This document shows, piece by piece, positions 16,938 through 26,617 of a stretch of DNA of 64,000 bases (positions within the stretch are counted from its first letter, which is position 1; every line of letters begins with the position of its first letter). The stretch is from Flavobacterium psychrophilum (GTDB taxonomy: Bacteria; Bacteroidota; Bacteroidia; Flavobacteriales; Flavobacteriaceae): the NCBI GenBank assembly GCA_001708385.1, contig CP012388.1:1054001-1118000 (forward strand), given 5' to 3'. Position numbers and translations under genes: made by a program. The notes under the pieces were generated by a model, which was given only the letters and a program-made list of their open reading frames with translations, was not told where the DNA came from and ran no database searches.

Positions 16938-16945
16938 TATCTTTG
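16938..16945 (+). promoter_or_regulatory. -7 element of the LUD-cdsA-psd operon
   Basis: TATCTTTG is an exact TAnnTTTG match 31 bp before the LUD start codon. Its -33 region would fall inside the ftsH terminator hairpin. Confidence 0.65.
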
Positions 16946-16976
16946 AGCATATCAGGAGTAATAAGGGATTGAAGGT

Positions 16977-17579
16977 ATGAGTCTTTTCAAGAAAATTTTT
17001 GGCGCTGTTAACGATGTTTCTAACGAGGAAAGGAACCCTGACGGGAACCCTTATCTTCCGGAACAACAACTTCCTGTTGACGAGCTTTTTATGCTTAATT
17101 TCAAGAAGAACGGCGGTAAATTTATTTACTGTGATAACCTTACCGAAGTACACGAACAGTTTCTTAATGTACTTGAAGAAAACGACTGGTTTGAATGTGA
17201 AGCCATGTGCCTTGAGCCTAAACTTTACAGCCTGCTCGACGAAAACAAGCTAAATTACACAAAACCGGTAAATCCTAAGTTCATCTTAGCATCATGCGAA
17301 AACCTGATTGCCGACGAAGGTTCTATACTGTTTTCATCTAACCAGATAAAACAAAATAAGCCTAATGAGTTACCTGCAAATATTGTAATATTTGCCACTA
17401 CAAGCCAGATTCTTGCTAATAAGAGCGATGGTCTTAGGGAAATCAAAAAGAAATACGACAAAGATTACCCTACCAATATTACCACCATTAAATATTTTGA
17501 AAAAGTAAAAGAAGAAGATTTCCTGCATTACGGTAGTTCTGCTAAAAATCTCTACCTGTTACTTTTAGAAGACCTGTAG
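16977..17579 (+). CDS. LUD domain protein (LutC/YkgG-like)
   Basis: A 200-residue protein of the LUD (lactate utilisation) superfamily. It is recognised by FECEAMCLEPKLYSLL, the ILASCENLIADEGSILFSSN stretch and PANIVIFATTSQILANKSDG, which are usual in flavobacterial members. In other bacteria LUD proteins take part in L-lactate oxidation (LutABC), but no lutA or lutB lies nearby. The consistent position here, 1 bp before cdsA and downstream of ftsH, suggests a role linked to the membrane or phospholipid synthesis rather than lactate; that is an inference. It is the first gene of a tight operon. Confidence 0.85.
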   Translation: MSLFKKIFGAVNDVSNEERNPDGNPYLPEQQLPVDELFMLNFKKNGGKFIYCDNLTEVHEQFLNVLEENDWFECEAMCLEPKLYSLLDENKLNYTKPVNPKFILASCENLIADEGSILFSSNQIKQNKPNELPANIVIFATTSQILANKSDGLREIKKKYDKDYPTNITTIKYFEKVKEEDFLHYGSSAKNLYLLLLEDL

Positions 17580-17580
17580 T

Positions 17581-18408
17581 ATGAATGAAAGCATCGTCAG
17601 GGCGCTGTCAGGCATAGTATATATAGTACTCCTTATAGGTGCTACCCTCTTCCACCCTTTTAGTTACATTGCGTTATTTGGCATTTTTATGTTAATAGCT
17701 ATTGTTGAATTCTGCCGACTGGTAAATCTTCAACAAACAACACCGATTATTTTAGGAGTAGCCGGTATTATTTTATTCTCTCCGTTTATACAGGCCGATA
17801 TATACACAAACCTTCTTTTAGATGCGGGTGCATTGCTTATAGCGATATCATTACTTGTAGAATTGTTTGGAAAGGCTAAACCGACACCACGAGACAATAC
17901 AGGAAAACTGGCTAAGTTGATAGGTTATGTAATTCTACCATTTATTTTAATAATAAGACTGCCTTTTTTAATAGCCGACGTTTATACTCCCCATGTAATT
18001 ATTGGAAGTTTTATCCTTATATGGTCTAACGACACTTTTGCCTACATTGTAGGTAAAACTATGGGTAAACGTAAGCTGTTTGAACGCATATCTCCCAAAA
18101 AAACTGTCGAAGGCTTTTTAGGGGGAATGATTTTCGCGATAGCTGCTGCTTATATCCTTAGTCAGTTTGACGTATTTATAACACCTGTTTTCAACTCTCC
18201 CGCCACATGGATGGGAGCCGCTATACTACTTGTAATCTTTGGTACGCTTGGCGATTTGGTTGAATCGCAGCTTAAAAGAAAAGCAGGTGTAAAAGACAGT
18301 GGAAAAATTATGCCAGGCCATGGAGGTATATTAGACAGGCTGGATAGTATTATATTTGCAATACCTTTTCTATTTTTGTATTACCAAATCTTAACGTATG
18401 TTTCATAA
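17581..18408 (+). CDS. cdsA: Phosphatidate cytidylyltransferase
   Basis: Integral membrane enzyme that makes CDP-diacylglycerol from phosphatidic acid and CTP, the branch point of phospholipid synthesis. It has 275 residues with about eight hydrophobic helices. The family signature is at the C-terminal end: LVESQLKRKAGVKDSGKIMP followed by GHGGILDRLDS, with the catalytic Asp and Lys residues, and the earlier KTVEGFLGG loop is also typical. It starts 1 bp after the LUD stop codon and overlaps psd by 11 bp, so translation is likely coupled. The order cdsA-psd groups two steps of phosphatidylethanolamine synthesis; pssA is not in the window. Confidence 0.97.
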   Translation: MNESIVRALSGIVYIVLLIGATLFHPFSYIALFGIFMLIAIVEFCRLVNLQQTTPIILGVAGIILFSPFIQADIYTNLLLDAGALLIAISLLVELFGKAKPTPRDNTGKLAKLIGYVILPFILIIRLPFLIADVYTPHVIIGSFILIWSNDTFAYIVGKTMGKRKLFERISPKKTVEGFLGGMIFAIAAAYILSQFDVFITPVFNSPATWMGAAILLVIFGTLGDLVESQLKRKAGVKDSGKIMPGHGGILDRLDSIIFAIPFLFLYYQILTYVS

Positions 18409-19051
18409 AGAAGGAGCTAAACTTATTTTTATCGGGTTATTTGTAACAGTAGCCATTGCATTGCTTGCAGAACGTTTTATACCAAGTGCAACGCTTAAAC
18501 TTATCGTTCAGCTTGTAGCTGTAGCGTTTTTAATTCTAATCCTGCAATTTTTCAGGAATCCAAAACGCTATGTTCAGGCCGCTGACCACAACATTATTGC
18601 ACCAGTAGACGGTAAAGTAGTTGTTATCGAAGAGGTGTATGAGCCGGAATACTTTAAAGACAAACGTCTTCAGGTTTCTATTTTCATGTCACCCATCAAC
18701 GTTCACGTTACGCGTTACGCCGTAAACGGACTTATAAAATTCAGTAAATACCACCCTGGTAAATACCTTGTGGCGTGGCATCCAAAAGCCAGCGAAGAAA
18801 ACGAGCGTACAACCATCGTTATCGAAAACGTGCTTTTTGGCGAGATACTATACAGGCAAATTGCAGGAGCTCTTGCAAGGCGTATTGTAAATTATGCTCA
18901 GGAAGGCATGCAGGTAGTTCAGGGGACAGATGCCGGATTTATTAAATTTGGCTCGAGAGTAGATTTATTCTTACCTTTAGGTACAGAGGTAAATGTAAAG
19001 CTTGGTGAAAAAGCTATTGGCGGTAAAACAATAATTGCAACAAAAGCTTAA
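18398..19051 (+). CDS. psd: Phosphatidylserine decarboxylase (small, soluble-like type)
   Basis: Makes phosphatidylethanolamine from phosphatidylserine at the membrane. It has 217 residues, the short PSD class, with two hydrophobic helices at the N-terminus (about 8-25 and 32-52). The proenzyme cleaves itself at a Gly-Ser bond to create a pyruvoyl cofactor; the site is Gly185-Ser186 in FIKFGSRVDLFLP, matching the usual GSR-type motif. Other conserved parts are the APVDGKV loop (69-75) and MSPINVHVTRYAVNG (97-111), which contains the catalytic His. It overlaps cdsA by 11 bp, and its stop codon shares a base with the next start (TAATG). Confidence 0.95.
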   Translation: MFHKEGAKLIFIGLFVTVAIALLAERFIPSATLKLIVQLVAVAFLILILQFFRNPKRYVQAADHNIIAPVDGKVVVIEEVYEPEYFKDKRLQVSIFMSPINVHVTRYAVNGLIKFSKYHPGKYLVAWHPKASEENERTTIVIENVLFGEILYRQIAGALARRIVNYAQEGMQVVQGTDAGFIKFGSRVDLFLPLGTEVNVKLGEKAIGGKTIIATKA

Positions 19052-19314
19052 TGCAGGAAAAAGATCTGGACACCTTGTTTCAGGAAGCTTATGAAAAAGC
19101 ATCCGGTATGACCGAAGCGCTTCCGCAAGATGTCATGCTGCGTATTTATGCTTATTATAAGCAGGCGACACAAGGGATGGCCTATATGAACCATTACCAA
19201 AGTTTCGACTTACGTAACGCCTTTAAAATGAACGCATGGATGCAGGTAAGGCACCTTACCGCAGATGAAGCAAAAGAATTATACATAGAGACAATAAATT
19301 CTATAATTAAATAA
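19051..19314 (+). CDS. Acyl-CoA-binding protein
   Basis: An 87-residue four-helix ACBP domain. The pattern is complete: [34 protein letters not shown] with the ligand-binding Tyr/Lys pair, [17 protein letters not shown] with the third-helix Lys, and [12 protein letters not shown]. ACBPs carry long-chain acyl-CoA esters and are common in eukaryotes but patchy in bacteria. Its start codon overlaps the psd stop codon by one base (TAATG), so it is coupled to phospholipid synthesis. This suggests it delivers or buffers acyl-CoA for membrane lipid acylation; that role is inferred from position. Confidence 0.92.
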   Translation: MQEKDLDTLFQEAYEKASGMTEALPQDVMLRIYAYYKQATQGMAYMNHYQSFDLRNAFKMNAWMQVRHLTADEAKELYIETINSIIK

Positions 19315-19325
19315 AATTTCGTATT

Positions 19326-20102
19326 ATGAAAAAAGTAAGAATACTACTTTCGGCTTTTGTAGTAATGACAGCATTACAGTCATGTAAGGACAAGAACAAC
19401 CTTGAAGAAGTGGTTGCTGTACCAGAACCTCAAAAAGAAACGGCAGCACCAATTGGTAGTCCTGATGATGTTAAGGCAGAAGGCGGTCCTTTTCAGGTTG
19501 CTAAACTAGGTTACGCTTATGATGCCCTTGCACCTCACATTGATGCTAAAACAATGGAAGTACACTATTCTAAGCATTATAAAAAATATACAGACGAGCT
19601 AAACAAGGCTATAAAAGGTACCGATCTTGAAAAGAAAACAATCGAGGAGATATTAGCAACCCTAAATCCGGAAAATAAAACTGTTAGAAATAACGGTGGT
19701 GGTTTTTACAACCATACTTTCTTTTGGGAAGTTATGGGACCAAATGGTGGCGGTACTCCAAAAGGTGCTCTAGCAGAAGCTATCAATAAAGATTTTGGTT
19801 CTTACGAGAATTTTAAAACGCAATTTACTGAAGCTGCTACAAAACAGTTTGGTTCAGGATGGGCATGGTTGGTACTGGACAAAACTGGCAAGCTTGTTAT
19901 TGGCAGTACTCCTAACCAGGATAACCCGCTAATGCCTAACACAGGTATTTCGGGCAAACCCGTTCTTGCACTTGATGTATGGGAACACGCTTATTATTTA
20001 GAATACCAAAACAAAAGACCTGACTATATTACCGCTTTTTTTAATGTAATTAACTGGGATGCAGTTAGCAAAAAATATGATGCTGCAGTAGCTGTAAAGT
20101 AA
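19326..20102 (+). CDS. Lipoprotein Fe/Mn superoxide dismutase
   Basis: A 258-residue superoxide dismutase with a lipoprotein signal: lipobox ALQSC with Cys20, then a roughly 30-residue charged linker. The SOD domain starts at about residue 50 ([18 protein letters not shown]). Metal ligands are visible in [23 protein letters not shown] and [20 protein letters not shown] carries the Gln more typical of Mn or cambialistic enzymes, so the metal is uncertain. It is tethered to a membrane facing the periplasm or cell surface, not cytoplasmic like most SODs. It follows the ACBP gene by 11 bp, at the end of the phospholipid operon, which suggests protection of membrane lipids. Confidence 0.93.
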   Translation: MKKVRILLSAFVVMTALQSCKDKNNLEEVVAVPEPQKETAAPIGSPDDVKAEGGPFQVAKLGYAYDALAPHIDAKTMEVHYSKHYKKYTDELNKAIKGTDLEKKTIEEILATLNPENKTVRNNGGGFYNHTFFWEVMGPNGGGTPKGALAEAINKDFGSYENFKTQFTEAATKQFGSGWAWLVLDKTGKLVIGSTPNQDNPLMPNTGISGKPVLALDVWEHAYYLEYQNKRPDYITAFFNVINWDAVSKKYDAAVAVK

Positions 20103-20125
20103 TCGCAGGCATTTAATTTATATTT

Positions 20126-20156
20126 AATCCGCCCTAATGTAACATTAGGGCGGATT
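20126..20156 (+). terminator. Terminator of the LUD-cdsA-psd-ACBP-SOD operon
   Basis: AATCCGCCCTAATG (20126-20139) pairs perfectly with CATTAGGGCGGATT (20143-20156), followed by TTGTTTTT. Confidence 0.9.
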
Positions 20157-20272
20157 TTGTTTTTATCCATTATTTAAATACCAGTCCAACATTTCAAAAC
20201 TTGCCTGTTTCAAAAAAAATACCCATTTTTGAAACCTTTAACAAAAATCCATAAAACTAACGATACAAATAA

Positions 20273-21355
20273 ATGAAGTACTTCTACCCCTTTATAGCTT
20301 TACTAATTTTAGCTTCATGCCAAAAAGATGAAAAGAAAATAATTGACCATAAAGACACAGACTGGGCATTTTACAAGCTTAACGCAAATGTAAAAAGCAT
20401 CAGCACACAATCATGGCAGGTTAACGAAAAACTTGAAAAGCTAAAGACACTTCATGAAGATCATAGCAGCCGGAATTCAGATTTAAACTTTGATGAAGAT
20501 GGCCTTCTTACAAATGAAAAATTATACATTACTGAAGCTCCACTTGAAACCATCAAATACAGAGGACGCAACAAAAAGCTGGAAGTTGTACAGTACATAA
20601 ATAATTCACCTGCAATTAAAACCTCTTATGATTGGGATGCATCCGGAGAGAACAATATTGCCATTACCCGCCGTAATGCCGATAACTCTCAAATAGACAG
20701 GGTTGAAATGGAGTATCAAAAAGATAAGCTTGCAAAAAAAACAACATTATCGTCACAAAATACACTTAATGAAAAAACCACCTATATATATGATGGTAAA
20801 GGAAATGTAATTGAAGAAAGTTTTTACAATTCTACAGGCGAAGTTCAATATAAGGCTGTATTTAAATACGATAAAAAAGGTAATAAAATTTCTGATGCGC
20901 GATATACCGGAGATGGCAAAAAGAGCTATGAGACAATCTCAAATTATGATGGTGACAACCTAACGCGAAAATTTGTTAATAACAGTAACGGTGAAATAGA
21001 ATTTTCTGAAGATTTTACCTATGATAAAAAAGGTAATATGCTTACACATCTTACCTACGAAAATATTGATAAAACTAAAACACTTGAGAAGTTTGGTTAT
21101 GATGACAAGGGCAACAGGCTTGAATGGCAAGTTTATAAGAATGATATCCCTTTTATGGCAGGAAGATTTACTTATGACAGCCATAGCAACCAAATATCTG
21201 TAATTGGAGTTGATGCTAATAACAAAGAAGTCGATAAAAGAGAATATGCATATACATATGATGCCAAAGGCAACTGGACAAAGAAAATAGTAAAAATAAA
21301 TGGTATTCCTCAATTCGTTGCAGAAAGAACAATAACTTATTTCGACAAAAAATAG
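20273..21355 (+). CDS. Lipoprotein with YD-type repeats
   Basis: A 360-residue predicted lipoprotein: MKYFYPFIALLILASC gives a lipobox Cys16. From about residue 170 onward it has recurring Y-D-x-K-G-N units (YDGKGN, YDKKGNK, YDKKGNM, YDDKGNR, YDAKGN) spaced about 25-40 residues apart. That is the pattern of the YD/RHS beta-hairpin family, which forms a wound beta-sheet. It lacks the long RHS core and any C-terminal toxin, so it is not a polymorphic toxin. It probably lies on the periplasmic or outer face of the envelope. It is a single-gene unit between two terminators; function unknown. Confidence 0.78.
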   Translation: MKYFYPFIALLILASCQKDEKKIIDHKDTDWAFYKLNANVKSISTQSWQVNEKLEKLKTLHEDHSSRNSDLNFDEDGLLTNEKLYITEAPLETIKYRGRNKKLEVVQYINNSPAIKTSYDWDASGENNIAITRRNADNSQIDRVEMEYQKDKLAKKTTLSSQNTLNEKTTYIYDGKGNVIEESFYNSTGEVQYKAVFKYDKKGNKISDARYTGDGKKSYETISNYDGDNLTRKFVNNSNGEIEFSEDFTYDKKGNMLTHLTYENIDKTKTLEKFGYDDKGNRLEWQVYKNDIPFMAGRFTYDSHSNQISVIGVDANNKEVDKREYAYTYDAKGNWTKKIVKINGIPQFVAERTITYFDKK

Positions 21356-21370
21356 TTACCCTATAAAGCA

Positions 21371-21399
21371 AAAAAAGTCGGCCATAGGCCGACTTTTTT
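21371..21399. terminator. Bidirectional terminator before valS
   Basis: AAAAAAGTCGGCC (21371-21383) and GGCCGACTTTTTT (21387-21399) form a 13-bp stem with a 3-nt loop. It serves the YD-repeat gene and, on the other strand, valS. Confidence 0.92.
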
Positions 21400-21413
21400 A
21401 ATATCATGAATGA

Positions 21414-24044
21414 CTATCTTAAGCTTTCAAGACTTTGCTCGATTGTTGCAATTTTAGCTAACGCATCAGCCTCTTTTTGCCTCTCCATAGCTACAACTTT
21501 TTCCGGAGCACTACCTACAAACTTTTCATTTGAAAGCTTTGCCTGAACCGATTTTAAGAACCCACGGTTATAATTTAGTTCTTCGGTAAGTTTAGCTATT
21601 TCTTCCTCAACATTTACAGAACCGGTTACAGGAACAAAGTACTCGTTAGATCGTACCCTGAACGTTAGTGCTCCCGAAACTTTTTCTGCAACATATTCTA
21701 AGTCCGAAATATTACCAAGCTTAACAATAATACTGTCATACTCACTTGGTAAACCTTCGTTATTAACAACTTTAAGCTCTATAGCATCTTTCTGAGGGAT
21801 ATTTTTCTCTTTTCTGATGGTACGGATACCTGCAATGACTTCAGCAGCCACATCAAAGCCTGAGATAAGTCTTTCATCAGCTTGTTTTAGCGTAGGCCAT
21901 TTAGAAATAATCAATGCCTCATCAGTACTTCTTTCCGCAATATGATGCCATATTTCCTCTGTAAGGAAAGGCATAAACGGATGCAGCAATTTCAGGTTAT
22001 TCTCAAGCATTTCTATAGCGCTGTTAAAAGTAACCCTGTCAATAGGCTGCTGATAAGCCGGCTTGATCATTTCAAGGAACCACGAACAGAAGTCATCCCA
22101 AACCAGTTTATAGATTGCCATAAGCGCATCTGATATCCTGTATTTTTCAAAATGATCATCAATTTCCGCAAGTGTTTTATTCACCTTCGCTTCATACCAG
22201 TTAACTGCTTTTCTAGCGTAATCCGGTTGTTCAATATCAGCTACTTCCCACCCTTTTATCAGTCGGAAAGCATTCCATATTTTATTTGTAAACGCTTTAC
22301 CCTGATTACAAAGTTCTTCATCAAAAAGAATATCATTACCGGCAGCAGCACTTAACAATAATCCTACACGAACGCCATCTGCACCAAATTTCTCAATAAG
22401 ATCTAAAGGATCAGGTGAATTACCTAATGATTTAGACATTTTTCGGCGTTGGCTATCACGAACAAGTCCGGTAAGGTAAACATTGCTAAAAGGTTTTTCG
22501 CCCGCAAATTCATAACCTGCCATAACCATTCTTGCTACCCAGAAGAATAAAATATCCGGACCGGTTACAAGGTCGTTAGTTGGGTAATAGTATTTAAAAT
22601 CTTCATTTTCAGGATTAACAACACCATCAAAAACCGACATTGGCCATAACCATGCAGAGAACCATGTATCAAGCGTATCGGGATCCTGTCTTAAATTCTC
22701 AACAGTAAGATTTTGATTTCCTGTAGTTTGTTTCGCCAAAACCAATGCGTCTTCAGCCGTTTGCGCTACAACAAAATCTTCTTTTCCTTCACCATAATAG
22801 TAAGCAGGAATCTGCTGGCCCCACCAAAGCTGACGTGAAATATTCCAGTCACGGATGTTTTCCATCCAATGGCGGTAGGTATTATTAAAACGGTTGGGGT
22901 ATAATTTTACTTCTTCCGACTCAAGCACAGCTTTGATAGCAGGCTTAGCAAGGTCTTCCATTTTAAGGAACCACTGGTCCGAAAGTCTTGGCTCAATAAC
23001 CGCTTTAGTTCTTTCAGAAGTACCTACCTTATTAATATGGTTTTCTATTTTTTCAAGATTCCCAATTGTCTCAAGATCTTTCGCAATTTCATCTCTTACA
23101 ACAAAACGGTCTTTACCGGCATACTGAAGCCCAAAGCTGTTCAGTGTAGCATCGTCATTAAAAATATCTATTATTTCAAGATTGTGTCTTTCGCCAAGTT
23201 CTTTATCGTTTACATCATGCGCAGGTGTAACTTTAAGACAGCCTGTACCAAACTCCATATCCACATACTCATCAAAGATGATAGGTATAACACGGTTAGC
23301 AATAGGTACGATGGCTTTTTTACCTTTAAGGTGCGTATAACGCTCATCGTTAGGATTAATACATATAGCAGTATCACCTAAAATAGTTTCAGGACGTGTA
23401 GTAGCTACAATTACAAAATCTTCTGTACCTTCAATCTGATACTTCAAATGGTATAACTTACCCTGTCTTTCTTCATAAATAACTTCTTCGTCCGAAAGTG
23501 TAGTTTTCGCTTCCGGATCCCAGTTCACCATACGGTAACCGCGATAAATAAGCCCTTTATTATAAAAATCAACAAACGATTTTATAACCGCTGCCGACAT
23601 ATCATCATCCATTGTAAACTTAGTACGCTCCCAATCGCATGAAGCACCCAGCTTTTTAAGCTGCTCCAGGATAACACCTCCATACTTATGAGTCCAGTCC
23701 CAGGCATGCGTAAGAAACTCTTCACGGGTAAGGTCATTTTTATTAATGCCTTCTTCTTTAAGCTTCGCTACAACCTTAGCCTCTGTTGCAATAGAAGCGT
23801 GATCTGTTCCAGGTACCCAGCAGGCATTATAGCCTCTAAGGCGCGCGCGTCTTATAAGTACATCCTGAATTGTATTGTTAAGCATATGCCCCATGTGCAG
23901 CACCCCTGTTACGTTAGGTGGTGGTATTACAATTGTATACGGCGTTCTATGGTCCGGTTCTGAGTGAAAATAATTATTTTTCATCCAGTAGCCGTACCAT
24001 TTGCTTTCAGCTGTTTTGGCGTCAAATTGAGATGGGATCGTCAT
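21414..24044 (-). CDS. valS: Valine--tRNA ligase
   Basis: Class I aminoacyl-tRNA synthetase charging tRNA-Val, with an editing domain against threonine. It has 876 residues, full length. The HIGH-type motif is [15 protein letters not shown] around residues 40-53, the editing domain includes [12 protein letters not shown], and the KMSKS motif is at about 534-538 ([11 protein letters not shown]). The C-terminal tRNA-binding arm (about 830-876) is the usual coiled coil ([20 protein letters not shown]). It is transcribed alone from a divergent region shared with the DUF1573 gene. Confidence 0.98.
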   Translation of the reverse strand: MTIPSQFDAKTAESKWYGYWMKNNYFHSEPDHRTPYTIVIPPPNVTGVLHMGHMLNNTIQDVLIRRARLRGYNACWVPGTDHASIATEAKVVAKLKEEGINKNDLTREEFLTHAWDWTHKYGGVILEQLKKLGASCDWERTKFTMDDDMSAAVIKSFVDFYNKGLIYRGYRMVNWDPEAKTTLSDEEVIYEERQGKLYHLKYQIEGTEDFVIVATTRPETILGDTAICINPNDERYTHLKGKKAIVPIANRVIPIIFDEYVDMEFGTGCLKVTPAHDVNDKELGERHNLEIIDIFNDDATLNSFGLQYAGKDRFVVRDEIAKDLETIGNLEKIENHINKVGTSERTKAVIEPRLSDQWFLKMEDLAKPAIKAVLESEEVKLYPNRFNNTYRHWMENIRDWNISRQLWWGQQIPAYYYGEGKEDFVVAQTAEDALVLAKQTTGNQNLTVENLRQDPDTLDTWFSAWLWPMSVFDGVVNPENEDFKYYYPTNDLVTGPDILFFWVARMVMAGYEFAGEKPFSNVYLTGLVRDSQRRKMSKSLGNSPDPLDLIEKFGADGVRVGLLLSAAAGNDILFDEELCNQGKAFTNKIWNAFRLIKGWEVADIEQPDYARKAVNWYEAKVNKTLAEIDDHFEKYRISDALMAIYKLVWDDFCSWFLEMIKPAYQQPIDRVTFNSAIEMLENNLKLLHPFMPFLTEEIWHHIAERSTDEALIISKWPTLKQADERLISGFDVAAEVIAGIRTIRKEKNIPQKDAIELKVVNNEGLPSEYDSIIVKLGNISDLEYVAEKVSGALTFRVRSNEYFVPVTGSVNVEEEIAKLTEELNYNRGFLKSVQAKLSNEKFVGSAPEKVVAMERQKEADALAKIATIEQSLESLR

Positions 24045-24104
24045 AGCTTATAGTGGTATATATTATTCCAAAAAAATATTGGTATGTTTTTTGCAAATTG
24101 TATG

Positions 24105-24112
24105 CAAAAGTA
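24105..24112 (-). promoter_or_regulatory. -7 element of valS
   Basis: On the minus strand this reads TACTTTTG followed by C, an exact TAnnTTTG match 60 bp upstream of valS. No T-box-like leader is apparent. Confidence 0.6.
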
Positions 24113-24201
24113 ACTATATAAGTACAATTTTAAAAAAACATACACCAATATTTGCACTTTAATTTAAACTCAGTATTTTTACTAAATCAAAATAATTTAT
24201 C

Positions 24202-24630
24202 ATGAAAAGAATTTTAAGCCTTATCGCAGTTATCCTTATTACTACAGCCACTTATGCGCAGTCGGGCGCTAAACTGGATTTAAAGTCTGACACTGTAGAC
24301 TACGGCACGACAAACAAGGATGATGATAACGGATTAAGGACATTTGAATTCAAAAACACAGGAGACGCTCCTCTGGTTATTAAAGACGTGAAATCTACAT
24401 GCGGATGCACTGTACCTACATGGACTAAAGACCCTATACCACCGGGAAAAACAGGAAAAATCGATGTTAAATACAATATGGGCTTAGGTCCAATACGTAA
24501 AACTATCACAGTTCAATCTAATGCGGTTAACTATCCTGATGGTGTTGTGGCTCTTAAATTAAAAGGTGAAGTTGTTAAAAAAGACGAGGTTAATATTCTT
24601 GAAAAAAAGAAAACACTTCCTAATCAGTAA
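24202..24630 (+). CDS. DUF1573 domain protein, secreted
   Basis: A 142-residue exported protein with signal peptide MKRILSLIAVILITTATYAQ and a single DUF1573 Ig-like beta-sandwich (about 22-130). Hallmarks are the DYGTTNKDDDNGLRTFEFKN opening, the KSTCGCTVPTW cysteine pair, and FKNTGDAPLVIKDV. This ASH/HYDIN-related domain is very common in Bacteroidota periplasmic proteins; no molecular function is established. It is a monocistronic unit ending at a perfect 22-bp palindromic terminator. Confidence 0.9.
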   Translation: MKRILSLIAVILITTATYAQSGAKLDLKSDTVDYGTTNKDDDNGLRTFEFKNTGDAPLVIKDVKSTCGCTVPTWTKDPIPPGKTGKIDVKYNMGLGPIRKTITVQSNAVNYPDGVVALKLKGEVVKKDEVNILEKKKTLPNQ

Positions 24631-24652
24631 TACCAATTTTTAAAATATACCC

Positions 24653-24674
24653 AAGCCCTGCAATTGCAGGGCTT
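24653..24674 (+). terminator. Terminator after the DUF1573 gene
   Basis: The perfect 22-bp palindrome AAGCCCTGCAATTGCAGGGC followed by TTTTTT, 22 bp after the stop codon. Confidence 0.9.
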
Positions 24675-24794
24675 TTTTATTTATAACTTTTTTATTATCA
24701 ATTGTTATGCTATAAAAAATTTGACACTATCAAAATTATTAAATCTCTAAAAAAAGTTGCAAATTTGCGCCAATCATTATAAAATTAAAATACA

Positions 24795-25988
24795 ATGCCT
24801 CAAGTATCTAATAAAGGCAGGCAAATGCCTGAATCTCCTATCAGGAAACTGGTTCCTTATGCAGAAATAGCAAAAAAGAAAGGTAATAAGGTATACCACC
24901 TTAATATTGGCCAGCCAGATATTAAAACTCCCGAAGTGGCGCTGGAAGCTATTAAAAACAATACTGTAAAAATATTAGAATACAGCCACTCTGCGGGCTT
25001 TGAAAGCTACAGGACTAAACTGGCTGATTATTATACAAACCATGGTGTTAGCGTTAGCACACCGGACATCATAATTACAACCGGCGGATCTGAAGCACTT
25101 ATGTTTGCTTTAGGAAGCACTATGGATGCAGGCGATGAAATTATTATCCCTGAACCGTTTTATGCAAATTACAACGGATTTTCTGTAGCATCGGGGGTAA
25201 CTGTTGTACCGGTTATTTCAACGATAGACGAAGGTTTTGCCCTTCCTCCTATTGCTGATTTTGAAAAACTTATCACTCCTAAAACCAAAGCCATACTTAT
25301 CTGTAATCCGGGTAACCCAACAGGATACTTATATACCCAGGAAGAAATACACCAATTGGCAGAACTGGTTAAAAAACACGACCTTTTCCTAATTGCAGAT
25401 GAAGTATACCGTGAGTTTACTTACGATGGCGACCAGCATTACTCTGTAATGAATGTTCCGGGTATTGAAAACAATGCTATAATGATTGATTCAGTATCTA
25501 AACGTTACAGTATGTGTGGCGCAAGGATAGGCTGTATCGTTTCTAAAAATAAAGATGTGATGGCTACTGCAATGAAATTTGCACAGGCGCGTCTTAGCCC
25601 TCCTACCTTTGCACAAATTGCAAGTGAGGCAGCCCTTGAAACACCTCAGAGTTATTTCGATGAAGTAATCGAAGAATATAAAGAACGAAGAGACACCTTA
25701 ATCGCCGAGCTTAATAAGATTGAAGGCGTTAAAGTTGCAACTCCAAAAGGAGCTTTCTACTGTATAGCAAAGCTGCCTATAGCAAATGCAGATGCATTCG
25801 CGCAATGGCTTCTTGAATCTTACGATTTAAATGGAGAAACAGTAATGGTTGCTCCTGCGGCTGGCTTTTACTCTACACCAAACGTTGGCCTTGACGAAAT
25901 AAGAATTGCTTACGTTCTTAAAAAAGAAGATCTGGTACGATCAGTAGAAATACTTGCCGACGCTCTTAAAAAATACAACAGCAAATAA
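24795..25988 (+). CDS. PLP-dependent class I/II aminotransferase (AspB-like)
   Basis: A 397-residue fold-type I aminotransferase, probably acting on aspartate or another amino acid with 2-oxoglutarate. Key positions are IGQPDIKTP near residue 37, TTGGSEALMFALG for cofactor phosphate binding, CNPGNPTGYLY with the substrate-binding Asn, DEVYREFTYDG, and the Schiff-base Lys236 in SVSKRYSMCGARIG. The conserved C-terminal Arg lies in DEIRIAYV. Substrate specificity within the family cannot be told by eye. It is single, between two terminators. Confidence 0.92.
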   Translation: MPQVSNKGRQMPESPIRKLVPYAEIAKKKGNKVYHLNIGQPDIKTPEVALEAIKNNTVKILEYSHSAGFESYRTKLADYYTNHGVSVSTPDIIITTGGSEALMFALGSTMDAGDEIIIPEPFYANYNGFSVASGVTVVPVISTIDEGFALPPIADFEKLITPKTKAILICNPGNPTGYLYTQEEIHQLAELVKKHDLFLIADEVYREFTYDGDQHYSVMNVPGIENNAIMIDSVSKRYSMCGARIGCIVSKNKDVMATAMKFAQARLSPPTFAQIASEAALETPQSYFDEVIEEYKERRDTLIAELNKIEGVKVATPKGAFYCIAKLPIANADAFAQWLLESYDLNGETVMVAPAAGFYSTPNVGLDEIRIAYVLKKEDLVRSVEILADALKKYNSK

Positions 25989-26003
25989 TATTGCTTACTC
26001 TTT

Positions 26004-26027
26004 AAAGCCTCACAATTGTGAGGCTTT
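26004..26027 (+). terminator. Terminator after the aminotransferase gene
   Basis: A perfect 24-bp palindrome built on AAAGCCTCACAA and its complement, followed by a T-run, 16 bp after the stop codon. Confidence 0.9.
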
Positions 26028-26064
26028 TTTATTACATTTATATTAAATATTTAAATTTAATATC

Positions 26065-26571
26065 GTGTATAGCAAGCAGTATCAATTAAATAAAGTAATC
26101 AATTTTCTTAAATCTATAGGCATAGAAGTTATTGAAAAAGAGTTAACGCAGACAACTTTCCTGCCGGGGTTAATGCTTGGGCCTAATACTATATATATTG
26201 ATATGAAGAAGCTGTTATATCCCGGGGATATTCTTCACGAAGCAGGCCATATTGCAGTAACCCCACTGCTACAAAGGCAACTTATAGGAAGTGATGAGAT
26301 GCCTGCCGACTGGCCTACAATGGGTGATGAAATTACAGCGATCTTATGGTCATTTGCAGCCGTTACGCATTTAGATTTGCCACCTGAATTTGTGTTTCAT
26401 GGAAATGGTTATAAAGATAGCTCCGATTGGTTTATTGAGAATTTCACTAGCGGTAATTATATCGGACTACCTCTTTTACAATATTTTAAAATGGCAAATT
26501 CTCCCGAAGAATCATTACAAAATTCGGAAACTGCATTTCCTTATATGGTAAACTGGCTGAGACCAGAATAA
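26065..26571 (+). CDS. HEAGH-motif protein, uncharacterised
   Basis: A 168-residue cytoplasmic protein with a GTG start codon; no in-frame ATG occurs before residue 37. Residues 58-62 read HEAGH within DILHEAGHIAVTP, a zinc-peptidase-type HExxH that also matches the FtsH site. A following helix with GDEITAILWSFAAVTHLDLP could supply a third ligand (Glu or His). There is no signal peptide, AAA domain or membrane helix, so it would be a free-standing small metalloprotein. Peptidase activity is an inference; the surroundings give no clue. Confidence 0.72.
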   Translation: MYSKQYQLNKVINFLKSIGIEVIEKELTQTTFLPGLMLGPNTIYIDMKKLLYPGDILHEAGHIAVTPLLQRQLIGSDEMPADWPTMGDEITAILWSFAAVTHLDLPPEFVFHGNGYKDSSDWFIENFTSGNYIGLPLLQYFKMANSPEESLQNSETAFPYMVNWLRPE

Positions 26572-26617
26572 ACCTAAGCAAGATATTTTTTATAAAGCCC
26601 ATCTAAGCGCATTTATT

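Noticed and set aside
20273..21355. RHS/YD-repeat polymorphic toxin
   Set aside because: The protein is only 360 residues, has a lipobox, and lacks the RHS core and a C-terminal toxin domain; no immunity gene follows.
24148..24160. AATATTTG as a promoter of the DUF1573 gene
   Set aside because: It differs from TAnnTTTG at the first base and no -33 element was found, so it is not listed as a feature.
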